A stretch of DNA of 64,000 nucleotides from NCBI GenBank assembly GCA_022605955.1, contig JAKCOZ010000032.1, forward strand, positions 6,820,001 to 6,884,000, in the 5' to 3' direction. Below, in pieces: positions 9,775 through 23,589 of the stretch. Position 1 is the stretch's first letter. Every line of letters begins with the position of its first letter. The notes beneath the pieces were generated by a model, which was given only the letters and a program-made list of their open reading frames with translations, searched no databases and was not told where the DNA came from. The translations under genes were made by a program, and so were the position numbers. The DNA comes from Rallus limicola (lineage: Eukaryota > Chordata > Aves > Gruiformes > Rallidae).

Positions 9775-12700
9775 GTAATTAGCTGTTTCCAAGCACTATA
9801 TATTTCAGTTCTAGTTTCTTTACCGCATTACTTGGTATGGAAAATGTTCCAGTCCTGAGAGGGGAAATACTAGTATGAGATCATTTCCAGTTTCAATGAG
9901 TTTGTGCAAAAGAATCCAATAGCAGAAGCCCCATGTTAATGAGCTTGAGACATAAGCATCGACAAAGGGTAGTATTTATATTTCAGATAATATGCATTAG
10001 AAATTCTGCTTTTCTCAGGTCTATACCAGCAGCAATTGAAAACTGAAACAACATTCTTAGAGTTATTTGAAGCAGACGTTTTGGGGACAAAACCACAAAC
10101 AGTTCCTATGGAGACAGTAACGTAAGAAAATGGATTGCTATCATGAGGCTAATAAGTCACATTCACATTTATTTCACAGCCCTTTCATTTCTGTCCTTAA
10201 GGGAAAAATGTATTCCTACATAGAGTTAAGAACATGTGCCTTTAATAAACTTAAATCTCTCAGAACTCTTGGGATGGAGCTTTGCCTTTTAAGGCATTAT
10301 GAGGCATTGTCAGAGAGATAGTGGTGAGGAGAAGGTTTGATTGGGGGCAGCCTGCAAATCTGAACTGCACTGTGACCTTGCACAGCAAGAAAATTACAGT
10401 CTAACTTGCTTTTGGAATATTTAATCTTATACTGACTGCATGGACAGGTTCCTTTTCCACACCGCTACTGAGCAGTCCTAACCCTCTGGGGTGTATCTGC
10501 CAAAAGACATTAGGCACCAGCATCTACAGACAGTATTTGAACAGGGAATGGATGCCTATGTCCCTTAAGGCCCTTTCACAAGTCTCAGTTGTACAATGTT
10601 ATGTCTTTAATTATTCTCAGCTTGTTTCTACTTTTCTCCACTTTCCAAACTACTGCGGTCAAGGACCATGACAGATGCTTATAGGACAGGCCACAAAGAT
10701 GGCATTTAATCAGAGTGGGAGTCCACTGGTTCCCCTAATTCCTTCATAACAAATTCATTACCCTTGAAAGTGGAGAACGGTAGAGAAGAAAACCCATTCT
10801 GTAACACTACTTTTCATTTCCCTATAGGCAGTCAGGTTACATAAGCCAGTCAAGAAACAGTACCAGGAATGGAGATTTTCAATGGACTTCACCAGAGCTG
10901 AGTGACTTGATCTTGATTATGAAGAGTCCACATTTCCTTAACATTTTTTCCATTTATCTCAATCCTTGTCCATCACTGAACCCCCTCAAGTTTATCTGCA
11001 AACTTGTATTACTAGTGGGGAAACGGCTCAGTAAAAATCCCCTTGGAACCGGACAGAAATTCCCAATCACCTGGTTGTGTATATCTTGGCCTGTATTTCT
11101 GTACACAAAACTGAAAATATTACACAGCATTTCGTTTTACTTCTTCAGAGTTTTCAGTCACAAGAAACAGGAGTCATTTCTTCTATCCCCTTGCCAGCTG
11201 TCTAAATATATGTCATTCCGACACATTTGCATCTAATATGTTGTTAAATACCTCGGGATTGTACAGCTTTTCCAGGCAACCTGCTTTTGTGCTTTCTGTT
11301 ACAAATAGTTTCTAATAAATAACTTGAAATGGTTTTGGCTTGGTTTGAGGGTTTTTTTTTTTCTTCTTTTGATTTTTTGGCATCTGAAATTCAAGCTCAT
11401 CTTTTCTTATCCACATAATCACTGACAAAGAAAATGGATTACATGATATGAAATTATGTCAGAGGTTATTTACGTCAGCTCACTGCTGGTACATTTCTCT
11501 CCTTGTCATGATTTTTAGTGCTGTAATTGTTCATGTAAACATTTTGTTTTCCTTTTTTTTTTTTTTACATTGCATATTTTAACACGATCATGTACTGCTT
11601 CAAGCCTGGAAACTTCTGCCTCAGCACTGAGGAAAAAAAATACCTTTTTGTACTCTGTAAGGATATATGTATTTAAGTAAAATAATGTGAGACTAAAGCA
11701 AAAATGTTATTAGTAAATAAAACTGTCTATGTAAGAGCTGAAAGCACATCTAAAGGCGCTTATAAGACCTTCTTTCAAAATAACTGTGCTATAATGTAAT
11801 GATGTCCCTTCAAGTAAATGAAATACTACTAATTATACTTATAAAGCTTCATTTTCTGTCTATGCTCATAGCATGGGTTTGGGTATCTTTTGCTAGGAAG
11901 ACTTCTTTTGTTTTGAAGTACAAATTGTCTGCATCTTTACCTGGATGGTGTCCTGATGGGAGCCAGGATAATGTGTCACCACGAGGGAGTTTGCTTCCTA
12001 ACAGGTTGTGCCCAGCAGCACGTGTCCCAGCTTTGACACAGTGCCGTGGCTCTCTCCCAGCAAGTGCCTCAGTGCATCATATACGCCTCCCAGCACCATG
12101 ACTGTGTCACACACTGGAGAGGAAGGCAGAGCTGAGGACAGCAGTAGTGTTGTAGAGTTCATCTAGGCAGGGCTATCAACTGAACTGCTCATCACAAACA
12201 TCACCGAAACAAGTTTTACATTAACCCTATTGTATAACCAGTTTCAATTGTAGGATAATAAATACTAATTAATGCATGAAATATGCCAACAAGAGTATCC
12301 AAGCAAAGCGAATTCCAGCTCTTACAAAAGCCCTGTAAGGAGCAGCAGGTAACAGCATCAGCTAATGCTAAAGTCTTCAATTTTAATCTTATTTAATGAG
12401 CCCATTTATAAGAATTCAGTATTTCTCAAAAACTTAACGATTTTGCCTAAAGTCTTCCTAAGTTATAAATTGGTCCCAGACTGACTTTAAAAACTCAGGC
12501 AAAATTACTGAGGCATTTGTAACATAGCTGAGGAAGATGACAGGTGGCTCCACCTGCACATCCCACAGATACATAAAAATGCTGACTTCATATGAAATGC
12601 CTTCTTACTCTTCCCTTTTTGAACAGTGACTTGAAAGAAGCTTTTCCTTTCTGTCACAGCAGTCTTTTTTTCTATCTCCTTGAACAGGACAGTGTCAACA

Positions 12701-14126
12701 TATCTCTGTAAGGACAGAACAAAGAACAAATATACAGACTGGGCAAAAAGCTCACAAGACCATCTGAAGGCTAGAGTTTGAAAGGTGGGAAGAGTAGAAG
12801 GGTCATTACAAACTCTTAGTCCACCTGGCTTGCACAGTCCTCATGAGGAGAAAAGGACTAGTATGAGGAGTCTGCCAAAAAGGATTTATTGCAAGGCAGG
12901 ATGGAAAGATGCAAGCCAGCAAAGCTTGACGTGTTCCAAGAGCCTTTTTTATTTGGTCCTAATAGCTGTGACGGAACAGCTGCAACAGAAAGTTGATTTG
13001 ACCACTGTTTACTTCAACAGGATACCATTTTAGCTACATTTCACTCCAAAATGTTTCCCATTCATTTCTGGGAAGACTCTAATAAACCGATTTAAAGGAC
13101 TCTCTGCGGTGTCGCATCCTACCAGCTTCTCTCTCTCGATTCTCAGCATACTAATTGGCAGCTGCACAGAGGGAGCACTACTGAAACAGTGAAGGAACCT
13201 GCCAGACGGTGTGAAGAACTGGTCTGAATTATTTGCTTGGGCTGGAACGTGCAGCCTTTATCCACTGCTAGCAACTGTCCAGTCAATGTGGTCTGTGTCC
13301 AGTCTACAGAACGGGGAAAGCAGGAAGTGCTTTTACTGCAATACCCTTTCCTACCCCAGTATCTGCATTGGGCAGCAGGCACAATCACAAAGAGTTGGAA
13401 GCAAAGTGCTCTGCAGTCGAAACGCATTCCTCTAAATACTACTGATCCTTTAAACCTCACAAGTGCAATTTTCCAAAGCCAAGTAATCATCACTTAATCC
13501 CCTCCTGTAACTGTACTGCTGCCCAATACTGTCCTGTTGTTCACAAAAAGGAATATGAATAAAGAACAGTAGCTGTATCCATCACCGCTCCTGGGTTGTA
13601 AAGATTTCAACACCAGCAGCACCAGTGAGAAATTCTATTCTTCCACAAAGCTGAAACTGAAACAAATCATAATTTTCAGCATACAGAAGCAAACATAATT
13701 CAACCTACTAGTTGCATTATAGGAATAAAGTCTGGGAATTAGATTATAATCCACAAAAGATTTGTTCTACCCAGATTCACAGGAGAATGCTACACAATGT
13801 ATTCATGCTCTATTTAAAGAGATTCAGATCAAGTCAGTAAATCTCTGATCCTTTTTGATTTTAGCACTGCCAAAAATAGACTCTGAAATCAGACCTTAGA
13901 GAATATCAGTTTATTGAAACTAATAAAATGTTTAAGATTAGTCCTTGTCTGTGCAGTCAATAGCTTTTCCTCCTGCTTTAACCACTGAAAAGCCAAAATC
14001 TAAACCATTCCAAGAAGTATCTGTCTAACAGTTGCACCTACGGTGGTGGCTGTTAATTTGGAGTCTAGGTGGTGTGTATTCTTAAATAACTACAATGGTC
14101 TGCTGAAACAGCCATCAGTTAGTTAC
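9775..14126. other. Unique AT-rich non-coding sequence
   Basis: No transposon, RNA gene or credible exon was recognised. The block has a 15-nt T run near 11550 and several AT-rich stretches. Short frames at 10907-11236, 11799-12101 and 13143-13493 show no domain signature. Confidence 0.5.
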
Positions 14127-14147
14127 CTGATGACTGTAAACTAGAGA
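14127..14147 (-). other. Candidate 21-nt microexon
   Basis: On the minus strand GTGTCTGTTTCTCCACAG, a strong acceptor, is followed after exactly 21 nt by CATCAG/GTAACT, a good donor. In-frame 21-nt microexons are known in neuronal vertebrate genes. No other exon in the vicinity supports this one and the chance of such a pair arising in 64 kb is appreciable. Confidence 0.12.
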
Positions 14148-17058
14148 CTGTGGAGAAACAGACACCCAGGTATTTTACAACATACACAAGTATTTGAAAC
14201 AGAAAGGAAAGAAAGCAGTACTAAATGAAACTCAAGCCTTGCAAGTCTGAGAAAAAAAAATCAGATTTGGAAGCTCCTGCTGAGGAAATCAGAAAGCACA
14301 CCATCAAGAAAATGCTGAAAATAAGCCTAGTGAAAAGGGAGAAAAAGGGGAACAGAGGAGTACTGAAAAAAAAAAGAAAAAAAATCAAGGAACTGACAAA
14401 CATCTGATGCTGAAAACAGATCCCTTATCCGGGGAGTTTTTTAATACTACGTTGCATTCCATGCTTGCTACACATTACTGACTACAAGTTTCCTCCCTTC
14501 TGCAGAAACAGAGTAATTTCATCATGGGGATGGTGCAACCCAGCCTTTGCCACCTGTCTTCTTTCACTCCATCACTGGTTTTCAGTGGATTCATGGGTGC
14601 CTATTCTTACATGCTTAGCAAATGCAGTAAACGGATGTTTAGAAAAGCTCAGAGTACTATTTTAGAGCAACAGGAATAGTTATTTAAGGCTAGTGACTTT
14701 ATGTCAATATTAATTTGATCCACTGTCCCTTTTCTCAGTTATTATTATTATTTTGCTTCACTGCTGTCATGTCTGTGAGCTCCAGTGTCTCAGGGCCTTG
14801 TTACATTTAGGCAGCAGCAGCATATATTGGAAAGGTAGCCTTCACTCCACACGTTTCTTGTAGCGGAACAGATGCTATGGAGTATCCCATACTGAGTTCA
14901 GCTAACTTAAATAAAAACAACCAACCAAATAAAAAAAACCCAACACCAACTTCAAAGACCCAACATCCCAATCCCCAAAATAACCAGAGTTCAAAACTTA
15001 GAAAAACTGAAAAATTAAACAGTAGACGATGAAACACCTCAAAGAGAAAGACTTCACGTGTAGGGAGTTTTGTTAGCTATCATAACAACTAAAAAGACAC
15101 AAGTTCCTCTGCTCAGGAGCAGATGACATGAAAAGCAATGAGTAATTTCAAGCTGACAGCAAGATATTTCTAATCTTATTAGCAATGGAAATATTCTTTT
15201 GGTGATCATAACTTATTTTCCAGTACAGCAGGTGGAAAGAGCAAAGATACCTATGTGCAAGAAGAAGTTTTTTGCAGAATAGGTGGGGAAAAAAACCCCA
15301 CCATTCTAAAGCCCATTTTGTTTTTCCTTCCCAGTGCTAGACATACAAAAATGTAACCATAGTGCCTATACAAGAAAAACTAAGCAGTAACTCAATAGCA
15401 TGGATGTTAAAACACCCCAAACAGAGTCATTTTTCCTGTGATGAATCAAATGGGAAAAAAAAAAATCTTACTGATTTTACTCAGCTTTAAGCCTTGTAAG
15501 GGGATTTTTTTTTGAAGATGTTTTGTTACTGATGTTAAAAACAGAACTTGCCAATGCCTGCAATACCAACTGTTCAAGGAAGTGGACTGAGCAACCACAG
15601 AATGAGACCTTCTTGGGATATAAACCTTCATTCACACATAGCCAGTTTAAACACCAATATCCACATTTCTTGTCCTCCAACCAACCATTAAAGCTCACTT
15701 GGAAAAACCAAACCCAGGCTGTAAATACTGAGTAATCGAGAGAAAAAGAGAACTTCACTGTGGCTCACTCACCCCTACACACCAGCAAAGGGCTGCAGAT
15801 AGCTCAGTGCTGCTCAGCTCTCTTGGAATAGTTATTGCCACTCACTCTCGTTATTAAAATATCAGCATCAGACTTCCAGCATCTTAAATACATTTCACAC
15901 TCAGTTAAGAGCTTGGTGATTTAGGTAATGTTTTAAAGACCATTAAAGGTCCCTAGTTCTTCTCTTCAGTGCCTCAGTTTTACAGATACAGAGTGGCTGG
16001 AGAATATTAAGCACTTAGCAGTGTCTTAGGGCTTTCAAGAAAGAAATACTAATTAAAATACAGCTAACAAAACTGTCCTAGGTTTGGCTCTTAGACAGGT
16101 CCTTTTTTCATAGTGTCATAAATCTGGCCTAAAAGCATGTTGAACACACAAAGCTTTGACTGTTCAGAGTTTAATCAGAGAATGGACTTCTTATTGAGAG
16201 ATTGCTAAATGCATCAGATGTTTTTATTTCCCATCTCCCTCCCTGCAGTACCTCTAAACTGGTTTTGTATTTGTAAAGGCCTAGCTTCTCTGAAGATTAT
16301 GAACCAATCTCCTGTAAAATTTCAAGACAACTGGTCAAGTGTCTCTTTTTTGTTTCCCCCATTTTGGAACTATCAGTCTATACTGGACTAATTTACCTTG
16401 TTTACAGCAGAAAAAGCTTTGATTAAAAGTTGTAATTTAACTGTGAAAAATGGGAAGAAGCACTAGTTCTAGTCCAGATCTGTATTCCATGTGTGTATGT
16501 CGTATTTACACACAGGGGTCAAATCATATAATTAAAGACCACTTAAGCAAAACCCACTTTATAGCCAGTTTGCAATCAAGTACTTCTCCAAGCAGCAATG
16601 TAACACTGCCCGATCTGAGGGCTGCTTTGCTGTCATGGAACACATGCAGTTAGGGTGGAAAACCAAAGCTGTTCTATCATACCATCTATGGAAGCACTTG
16701 AGCCATGAAATCAAAACAAAAATCTGGAACTGAATTCAAACACACCTGAAAAACCTTTCATGGAACAGTGCTCACTAAAAGCAGTAAAGAAGGAATGAGG
16801 ACCTAAAACTGGATGCATGTCTTTAGGAGAAAGCATCTCCAATGTGTATGCTTTTTCAACTGGATTCAATACCTACACATGAGAGGTAAGAGCATTGGTT
16901 TAGATCCACCTTGCCGCTCAGGCAGTGACCAGCACCAGCACCAGCACAATGGTCCTTCTGCCCCTCTCAACTGGAAAACAACTTCTTAGATCCAAATGCT
17001 CTTCCAGAAAACCAAATTACTACAGAATGCTGTATTTCACAAATTATCACATCTACTT
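14148..17058. other. Unique AT-rich non-coding sequence
   Basis: No gene or repeat was recognised. A lysine-rich frame at 14225-14407 lies in an A-rich tract and is not credible. A short CAGCAC repeat lies near 16930. Confidence 0.5.
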
Positions 17059-17766
17059 CATAGAATCATAAAATCACAGGGGTTGGAAGGGACCTCGAGA
17101 GCTCATCGGGTCCAACCTCCCTGCCAAAGCAGGGTCCCTGGGACAGGTCACACGGGTTTGGGTCCAGACGGGGCTGGAATCTCTCCAGAGAAAGAGACTC
17201 CACACCCCCTGGGCAGCCTGTCCCAGGGCTCCCTCACCCTCACTGGGGAAAAGTTCTTCCCCATGTTGGTGCAGAACTTCCTGTGCTCCAACTTGCAGCC
17301 ATTGCCCCTTGTCTTGTCCCCACAGACACTGAGAAGCGGCTGGCTGATTCCCCCTGCATCCCATGCTTAAGATATTTGTAAACATTAATTAGGTCCCCCC
17401 TTAGTCTTCTCTTCTCAAGACTCAGCTCACTCAGCCTTTCCTCATAGGGGAGATGCTCCAGGCCCTTAATCATCTTCATAGCCCTTCTTTGGACTCTCTC
17501 CAGGAGATCCCTGTCCTTTTTATCCCAGGGAGCCCAGCACTGGACACAACACTCCAGGTGGGGCCTGACCAGGGCAGAGCAGAGGGGGAGGATCCCCTCC
17601 TGTGACCTGCTGGCCACACTCCTCCTGATGCCCCCCCAGGATCCCATTGTCTCTCTCAGCCCCAGGGCACACTGCTGGCTCATGGCCAACCTGTCATCAA
17701 CCAGGACCCCCAGGTCCTTCTCCACAGAGCTCCTCTCCAGCAGGTCATCCCCCAGCCTGTCCTGAA
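17059..17766 (-). mobile_element. CR1 LINE, 5'-truncated, C-terminal ORF2 plus 3' end
   Basis: The low-coordinate end carries the CR1 3' tail (complement of ATTCTATG-type units) and the high end is an arbitrary truncation, so the element runs on the minus strand. A frame of 176 codons (17240-17770) encodes the C-terminal region of CR1 ORF2: [17 protein letters not shown], then [18 protein letters not shown], then [12 protein letters not shown]. Compared with sister copies the three residues GLF before SLEKRR are missing, an in-frame 9-nt deletion. The reverse transcriptase and endonuclease domains are absent, so it is a dead copy. It belongs to the same subfamily as the copies at 39364, 50491 and 60170. 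Confidence 0.93.
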
Positions 17767-20245
17767 ACATTTTACTTGTGTTTTTAGATGTTAGTAAGAG
17801 TAATTTAAAAACATACTTCTTCTTCTTAGCTTAGAATAATAGATTGTTCTGAAGCAGTTTCAACAGAAACCTATAAAAGCAGAGATGGAAATCAAGTTTT
17901 CCAACCTAAAACACTATCTAGCTAATCTTGGAAGAAAAAAATAGTTGCTTTGCCTGTCTCTATTACACCATTTAAAAAACTACACCCCCCAAGAAAAAGC
18001 AGGTAGCTAACAAGCACAAGAGAAACACGCTTTGATATGAACAATTTTATCTCAAAGTGAAAATACTTTGTGGTTTCCACTTACCATTCTTCTCTTGTAG
18101 TTTCAGCTAATGTACCTCATTACCACATCTTTCACTTGTAGTACCAAAATGTAATAATTTCTCTTAATAAATCGTGACTATAATTATATATTACCACAAG
18201 GTAATGTTAACATACGGAATGCAACCCCCTTTAATAACCATTCCCAATCATTACAACTGTAGGCTTTAAGAATACTAACACACATGCTTTTTTCTCACTG
18301 AAATGAGACTTTTAAACAAGGACTGATTTAAAACATGCATAAACAACCACTCCTGAACTGGAGCTCAACACAATTCAAACTGTGAGCTGAGTCTCACCAG
18401 CAAGCAGGTTAAACAGGAGAGGAACATAGCTTGAAGTCAGCCCTGCAACTCGGGGATGGTACTCAGACAATTCATACCAAGCTGTGGATTCAGGAATGTA
18501 CCTGTGCTCACTGCATCCTCTGGCCCAACAGTGATCCCATTATCCCTTCCTTTCTCTGAAGCTGACTCCTGCAGGGAAGCACACACCCATGTTTCACACA
18601 GAGGTTCGTTTAAGGTATTTAATCTTTATTTCTTAGGAGCACGATTCCATTTCTGTTAGAAGACACTACTGTTTCTCCTAGCAATATGGGGTTTTTGTTC
18701 TTCATGTTGACGACTGCAATTCCTATCAAGATGACTTAGTACTGATTTCATCCCCAACATGGCATCATACGTTGCAACAAACATAAATAGCAAGCAGTAA
18801 TTTGACCTGTACCAAAACCAGGCCAGGATGTTGACAAACCTGTCAAATTATACTAAGCATACTTGAGAGAAACAGTTAAATATTTAGCACAAACATTCAT
18901 AACTAGTTGTTTCTTATTCTTTTTGTAGGAAAAGAAGAAAAAGATGAGATAAAGCCAGACTCCTGAAGGAATCTGTTTCATCTAATAGCTCCCTTTTTCA
19001 GTCCCATGTTCCGTATTAAAAACCAAGCCCAGTGCCAGGCTTGCCTAGTGCTGCCACCAAAACGTACAGTTCTTCCAAAAAGAAATAGTTTCAGAGCTTT
19101 CCAACTCATGCCACAGGAGGAAAAAAAAAAAAAGCTGTGCCATCTGTTCCTGTAACATGTTTTTTTCTGCCTTTAACAGACTAGAGGCGAGGCTGAACCT
19201 TCTTAGACAGGAAAGCTGTATTTAGTAGAACTTGCCATCACCCCAAATGTGTTCACCGGGAAACGGGAGCTGTTATGGTCGTATCATAAATATATCACTC
19301 CTACTGCTATAGAAAAACGTGTTCAGTTAAGTAACAAAGAAAATGTACATGATCTCATAAAACAGGGGATCATGCTCTGAATATTCCACGGTCCCTTTGA
19401 GTCCTGTGGTGAGAGTAGGGTGAAAGCACACTGAAGACTGAGGGTGAATTGCAGCACAGCCATTTTCCCTATTGCCTCCATTCCTTTGCAGGGCACGTAG
19501 ATGGATGCACGTTGTTAACATGCCAAAAAACTTCCAATAGTTTTTGTGAACTGCCAAAGTTTAGGAGAAATTCCTTCAAGATGTAGGACATACAAAGAAC
19601 CTCAACTGGTTTGCTCCTAAACTGATACAAGTATGATTCAATTTGTGGGTTTGGGGCTTGTTGCCTTTCCTAAAAAACACTTGGGTCCTTTAAGGTATTG
19701 CTGTTCATTGAAGGTATAGAGATATTAAACTGAGGGAAAAATACCTTTGGATCATATGGAAATGAATATGTACACTGGCATAAGTAGGGAACAGCTGGCA
19801 GTGCCTTCTGCTAATCTGGTTACTCCATCCCAGCTCAGGAAATGGCTTGTTAGCAGCATCTCCCAGCTTAGGGTAGCACCAGCCGGTCTCTTTCTCAGGA
19901 CATCATGCACAGGGAAGGGGGAGGAAGGGCAGGGGATTGAGTTAGGAAGGGAATGAGGGTGTCTAGTCATGCCTATGGATTTTGGCTCTGGCTGTTGCTG
20001 ATGTGGTCTTTTTTTCTTAGTCCTCTACTGATGCCTGTTTGGCAGCTCTCCCAAGGCTTCCCATATTTCCCTGCTGGCAAGTTGTTGCAGGCTCTTGCTG
20101 CCATGGTCCCCAGTGATCCCTTGGCTCTGGCTCCTCTGGAGGTGCTGCCACATGCAGGCAGCTCTTACTGCAGCACACTGCCTGTTCCAGGAGGAAATCC
20201 CATCTCTTGTCCTCTTCTCACCTACAGAGACCTCAACTACACGAC
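17767..20245. other. Unique non-coding sequence
   Basis: No gene or transposon was recognised. AT-rich sequence with TAATAA-type motifs at 18130-18290 could be constrained, but nothing in the window proves it. Confidence 0.45.
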
Positions 20246-20385
20246 TCAGAATCACACAACAGCCCAGGTCAGAAGGGACCTTGAAAGATCAACTGGTCCA
20301 ACATTTCATGGGAAAGGCAGCCTAGAGGAGTGTATTAAGCACCCTGAGGAGATAATCTGGCACCTAGAGAGTTTCTTTGCCTTCA
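20246..20385 (-). mobile_element. Old, degraded CR1 3' fragment
   Basis: Complement of a CR1 3' end: AATCACA near 20250, then GGTCAGAAGGGACCTTGAAAG, then a degraded match to the CR1 consensus around GGTCCAACATTTCATGGGAAA and GCAGCCTAGA. Divergence is clearly higher than in the copies at 17, 39, 50 and 60 kb, so this is an older insertion. The right boundary is approximate. A plus-strand 161-codon frame (19953-20438) crosses it and is not a gene. Confidence 0.7.
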
Positions 20386-21093
20386 ATCCAGTAGTCAGCC
20401 TGTCCAGCAGACTGGCCCTCAAAGGGACAGCCAACTAAACATGGATGCTTCAACTCACAACGGGAAGCATAAACTCCACATAAGCTGTCTGAGCCCAGAA
20501 TTCAAGATTCCTGACCCTGTAATACACATTAACATCCTTTAGAACTAGAGGGTCTGTTTTGATTCAGTCAGCATTTTAAAAGATTTTTAAACAAATTAGC
20601 ACATTCCCTGAACTTTTCATTAGCCTTGCCTTGCCACCTGATGACAGCTGCTCCTTGTTTCCACTGAATTCCTCTGATACAGGGCTTTGGCTCTACTTCA
20701 AGACCACACTACCTGGTTCTCATTAGCTTTTGGACTGGGGGCATCAACAGCTCACAGTAACGTCACCACTGCTTCTTACACCCCATTTTTTTTCTCTTGC
20801 TTGAGACAGCTGCTCTTCAGTCTCACTGTTGCTGGTACAGCTTTCTATCTTGGGGCTTTTATTCATTCACCTCTTGTTCAGTTTCTTGTAGTAGGAGAGT
20901 TGTAAAGCATCTTCTTTGTCCTTCTCAGCAGCTCACCATATGCTTTTGAATCCTCCAGGCAGCTTCCAGTTTGTGCATGTAGGCTGAAAAGTTCTGAAAT
21001 GATGGTTTGAGCCCCAGAGTCTGTTTGTCTTCCTTCATCCCTTTTTGTCTTTTTGGTTTACTTGTTTGTTTGGGGTTTGGTTTGTTAGGGGTT

Positions 21094-21125
<32 letters not shown>

Positions 21126-22599
21126 GATGAGGGGGGGATTAGCATGAAATGGGTGCTCCAGCATGCTCTGTGTTTCCAGTTCAGTTTTTGATACTGGACA
21201 AATTAATTTCCTCGTGGATAGAATGGAAATTGCTTGAGACATTTCTGAGTATCTTTAGTGATACGCTGCTGTACAGCAGCTGAGTGCCTGCCAACAGATT
21301 GAGGTGAAGAGGCCTCAGAAGTAAGAGAATCTCTGTTTCTGAGGAAACTCTGCAGGCTTGCAGTTACAGTGCCTGGCTCCACCTCTGCTTGCATGCTATG
21401 AAGGCTCTTCCTTATTAGATCATGACTGAATGATCAGGTTTCTCCAACTCTTCTGGAGCTTCAATTTTATAAAGATGAAAATAGATCCTCTTATTTAGGA
21501 TCCCTGAGAATTAACATTTCCTATTATCATTCTCCCACCTGCCCCTGAAACACTCAGGCAGCCTTTTCACAGACGATTACTCCATTTTTACAGTCCCCTG
21601 TTATATACATGGAAGTATTTTTTTTTCTGGATATTGAGATTTCTGGGAGAACAGGCAGATAACTAAGACATACTAATTCCTGGATGTGAATTCCCTGCAA
21701 ATTGTACTTTTGCTACCAGCTGAGAAGATGGCTCTGTATGTTTGCACTTTGTCCAATGCAGTAGTTATAAGATGTGTACGTGCTAAGACAAAATTAATTT
21801 GCTTATTGTAGGAAATTCTTTACCTACTCTTCAAAGCTAAGTAAAAAGAATACATACTTTGTTGAATATGTACAGAGTTTTGCCTTAAACCCTTGTAATG
21901 ACTGCCAAGTTAATGGATAATCCTTCCGTAATATGTGAAAGCTACATGAAATAAACTACATGAAATTACTCAAGTGCTTTACTTTGATATCTTGTCAACT
22001 CATGGCTGCAAAAGCCACTTTAAAAAGCTGCTGATTACACCCAGAAACATTACCTCCTGCACATCAGGAAACATCACTACATCCCAATGACATCTTCCCA
22101 CACTAAATTGCTAATTACAGCAGAGAAAACCAGGAAGAGGGAAATATTTCTCTGGCATCTGCAAAAATCCCCAATTGTAATTGACATGAGAATGAAGCAG
22201 TAAAAGCCATGTGATAACCTTTAATACCTCTCTTAGACCACTGATAGGCTTTCAGACTAATAACCACCTAGAACATTTTGGAACTGCTTCTGAAAACTCC
22301 TACCAGCTTCTCAATCCATCAATCCATCACTGCAAAGCTGTGATTGCTGTAGCCCTACATAGCTAATTGTCTTCTATTTGCACCTCTCCAATATTAAACC
22401 TTGTAACAAACAATTTGTTAGGCTGGTTATATGATAGTGGAATTATTAATATTGCCAAAAGGAACGTTTGTCAACATTAATTCTATCACAACAAACAACT
22501 CAGCAAGCAAAGCCCCAAACTCTTCCAAGCAGAGAGATACACTCATTAAAACTCTAATCCATTACTTTCACCATAGTGATTTCCTTTGGTGATTAAAGC
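20386..22599. other. Non-coding sequence with a T/G-rich low-complexity tract
   Basis: No gene was recognised. The block includes a T-rich to G-rich low-complexity region at 21050-21140. At 22000-22300, motifs such as TTGCTAATTACAGC and CCAATTGTAATTGAC suggest possible homeodomain sites. Confidence 0.45.
21105..21126 (+). repeat. Poly-G run, 22 nt, preceded by T10
   Basis: Ten T bases are followed by 22 G bases at 21105-21126, and then by another G7 after ATGA. This is the third long G run in the window; its length is uncertain for the usual homopolymer reasons. Confidence 0.9.
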
Positions 22600-22806
22600 A
22601 GAAGGAAGGGAGATGAGATACTGGGAAGAAATCCTTCCCTGTGAGGGTGGTGAGGCCCTGGCACAGGCTGCCCAGAGAAGCTGTGGCTGCCCCTGGATCC
22701 CTGGCAGGGTTCAAGGCCAGGTTGGATGGGGCTTTGGGCACCCTGGGCTGGTGGAGGGTGTCCCTGCCCCTTGTTCCATGCGTTGGAACTAGGTGAACTT
22801 TGATGC
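22600..22806 (+). mobile_element. CR1 3'-region fragment, tail lost
   Basis: Matches the conserved CR1 3' region: CTGTGAGGGTGGTGAGGCCC, GGCACAGGCTGCCCAGAGAA, GGTTGGATGGGGCTTTGGGC and TTGGAACTAGGTGAACTTTG. It stops before the expected AAGGTCCCTTCCAACC and terminal repeats, so its 3' end was lost after insertion. It is a different CR1 subfamily from the four larger copies in this window. Confidence 0.85.
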
Positions 22807-23589
22807 CCATGAATTGATGCCCAGAAGAACAGATCTGGGAGAGCTTTACAAACTCAAAGTCCAAAACCTTTGCAAAAATATACTGGAAATACACTTGAAT
22901 AAGAAGTTCTGAGAAAAGAACTAACTGAAACACAGAAACCTGGCCTCAAGGTACTGGGAAATGTTAAGCCCAGCACTAAGCTCCCTGTGAAAGGATCCTT
23001 TCAAAGCTAGGTAACCTTCTAGCGCTGTGACCAGTAACGACAGCAATGGTTTACGTGAATGCTAAAATCATTCGGCTGCAAAGGGAAGTGTAAACTGTGA
23101 CTGCCAGAGCTGTAACGCAGGAGGAGATCTGCAAAATGGGAAGAGGGGACTTTTAACAGCCATTTTCTCAGAGCTTTTTTCTGCAGTCTGGGAGTAAGCA
23201 GTCAGCTCCACTTAGGTTCTTACTTAGCCATAGTACAAAAAGGCTTTTAAGGTGTCCAGGGTGGGGGAGGAGATAGAGCGAGAGAAGCCAGGATAAAGTA
23301 GTAACATCTTTAGACTAAAAAATCCTGGCAAGATGATACTAAAACTTTCTCTGGGTTGGTGGTATATGCCATAATAGCCAGGTCCTGTGAAGCAAGCCAT
23401 CACATGCTAATGATTACAGAAGATCCCCTACAGCTAACATGGCACGGATTTGTTTAAAATGGCTGTAAGAAAATTCTGTACCCATAAGAGATGCCAGTTC
23501 TCAGGTCACTGACCCTGACGGGATGGCCTTGCTGTACAAAAGATAATGAAGATCAAACTGATTTTTGCTAGGCACGATACAAGTGACTC
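22807..23589. other. Unique non-coding sequence
   Basis: No gene or repeat was recognised. Confidence 0.45.

Noticed and set aside
19953..20438. 161-codon plus-strand frame with a hydrophobic start
   Set aside because: Its C-terminal half runs antisense through an old CR1 fragment and it has no homology that I recognise.
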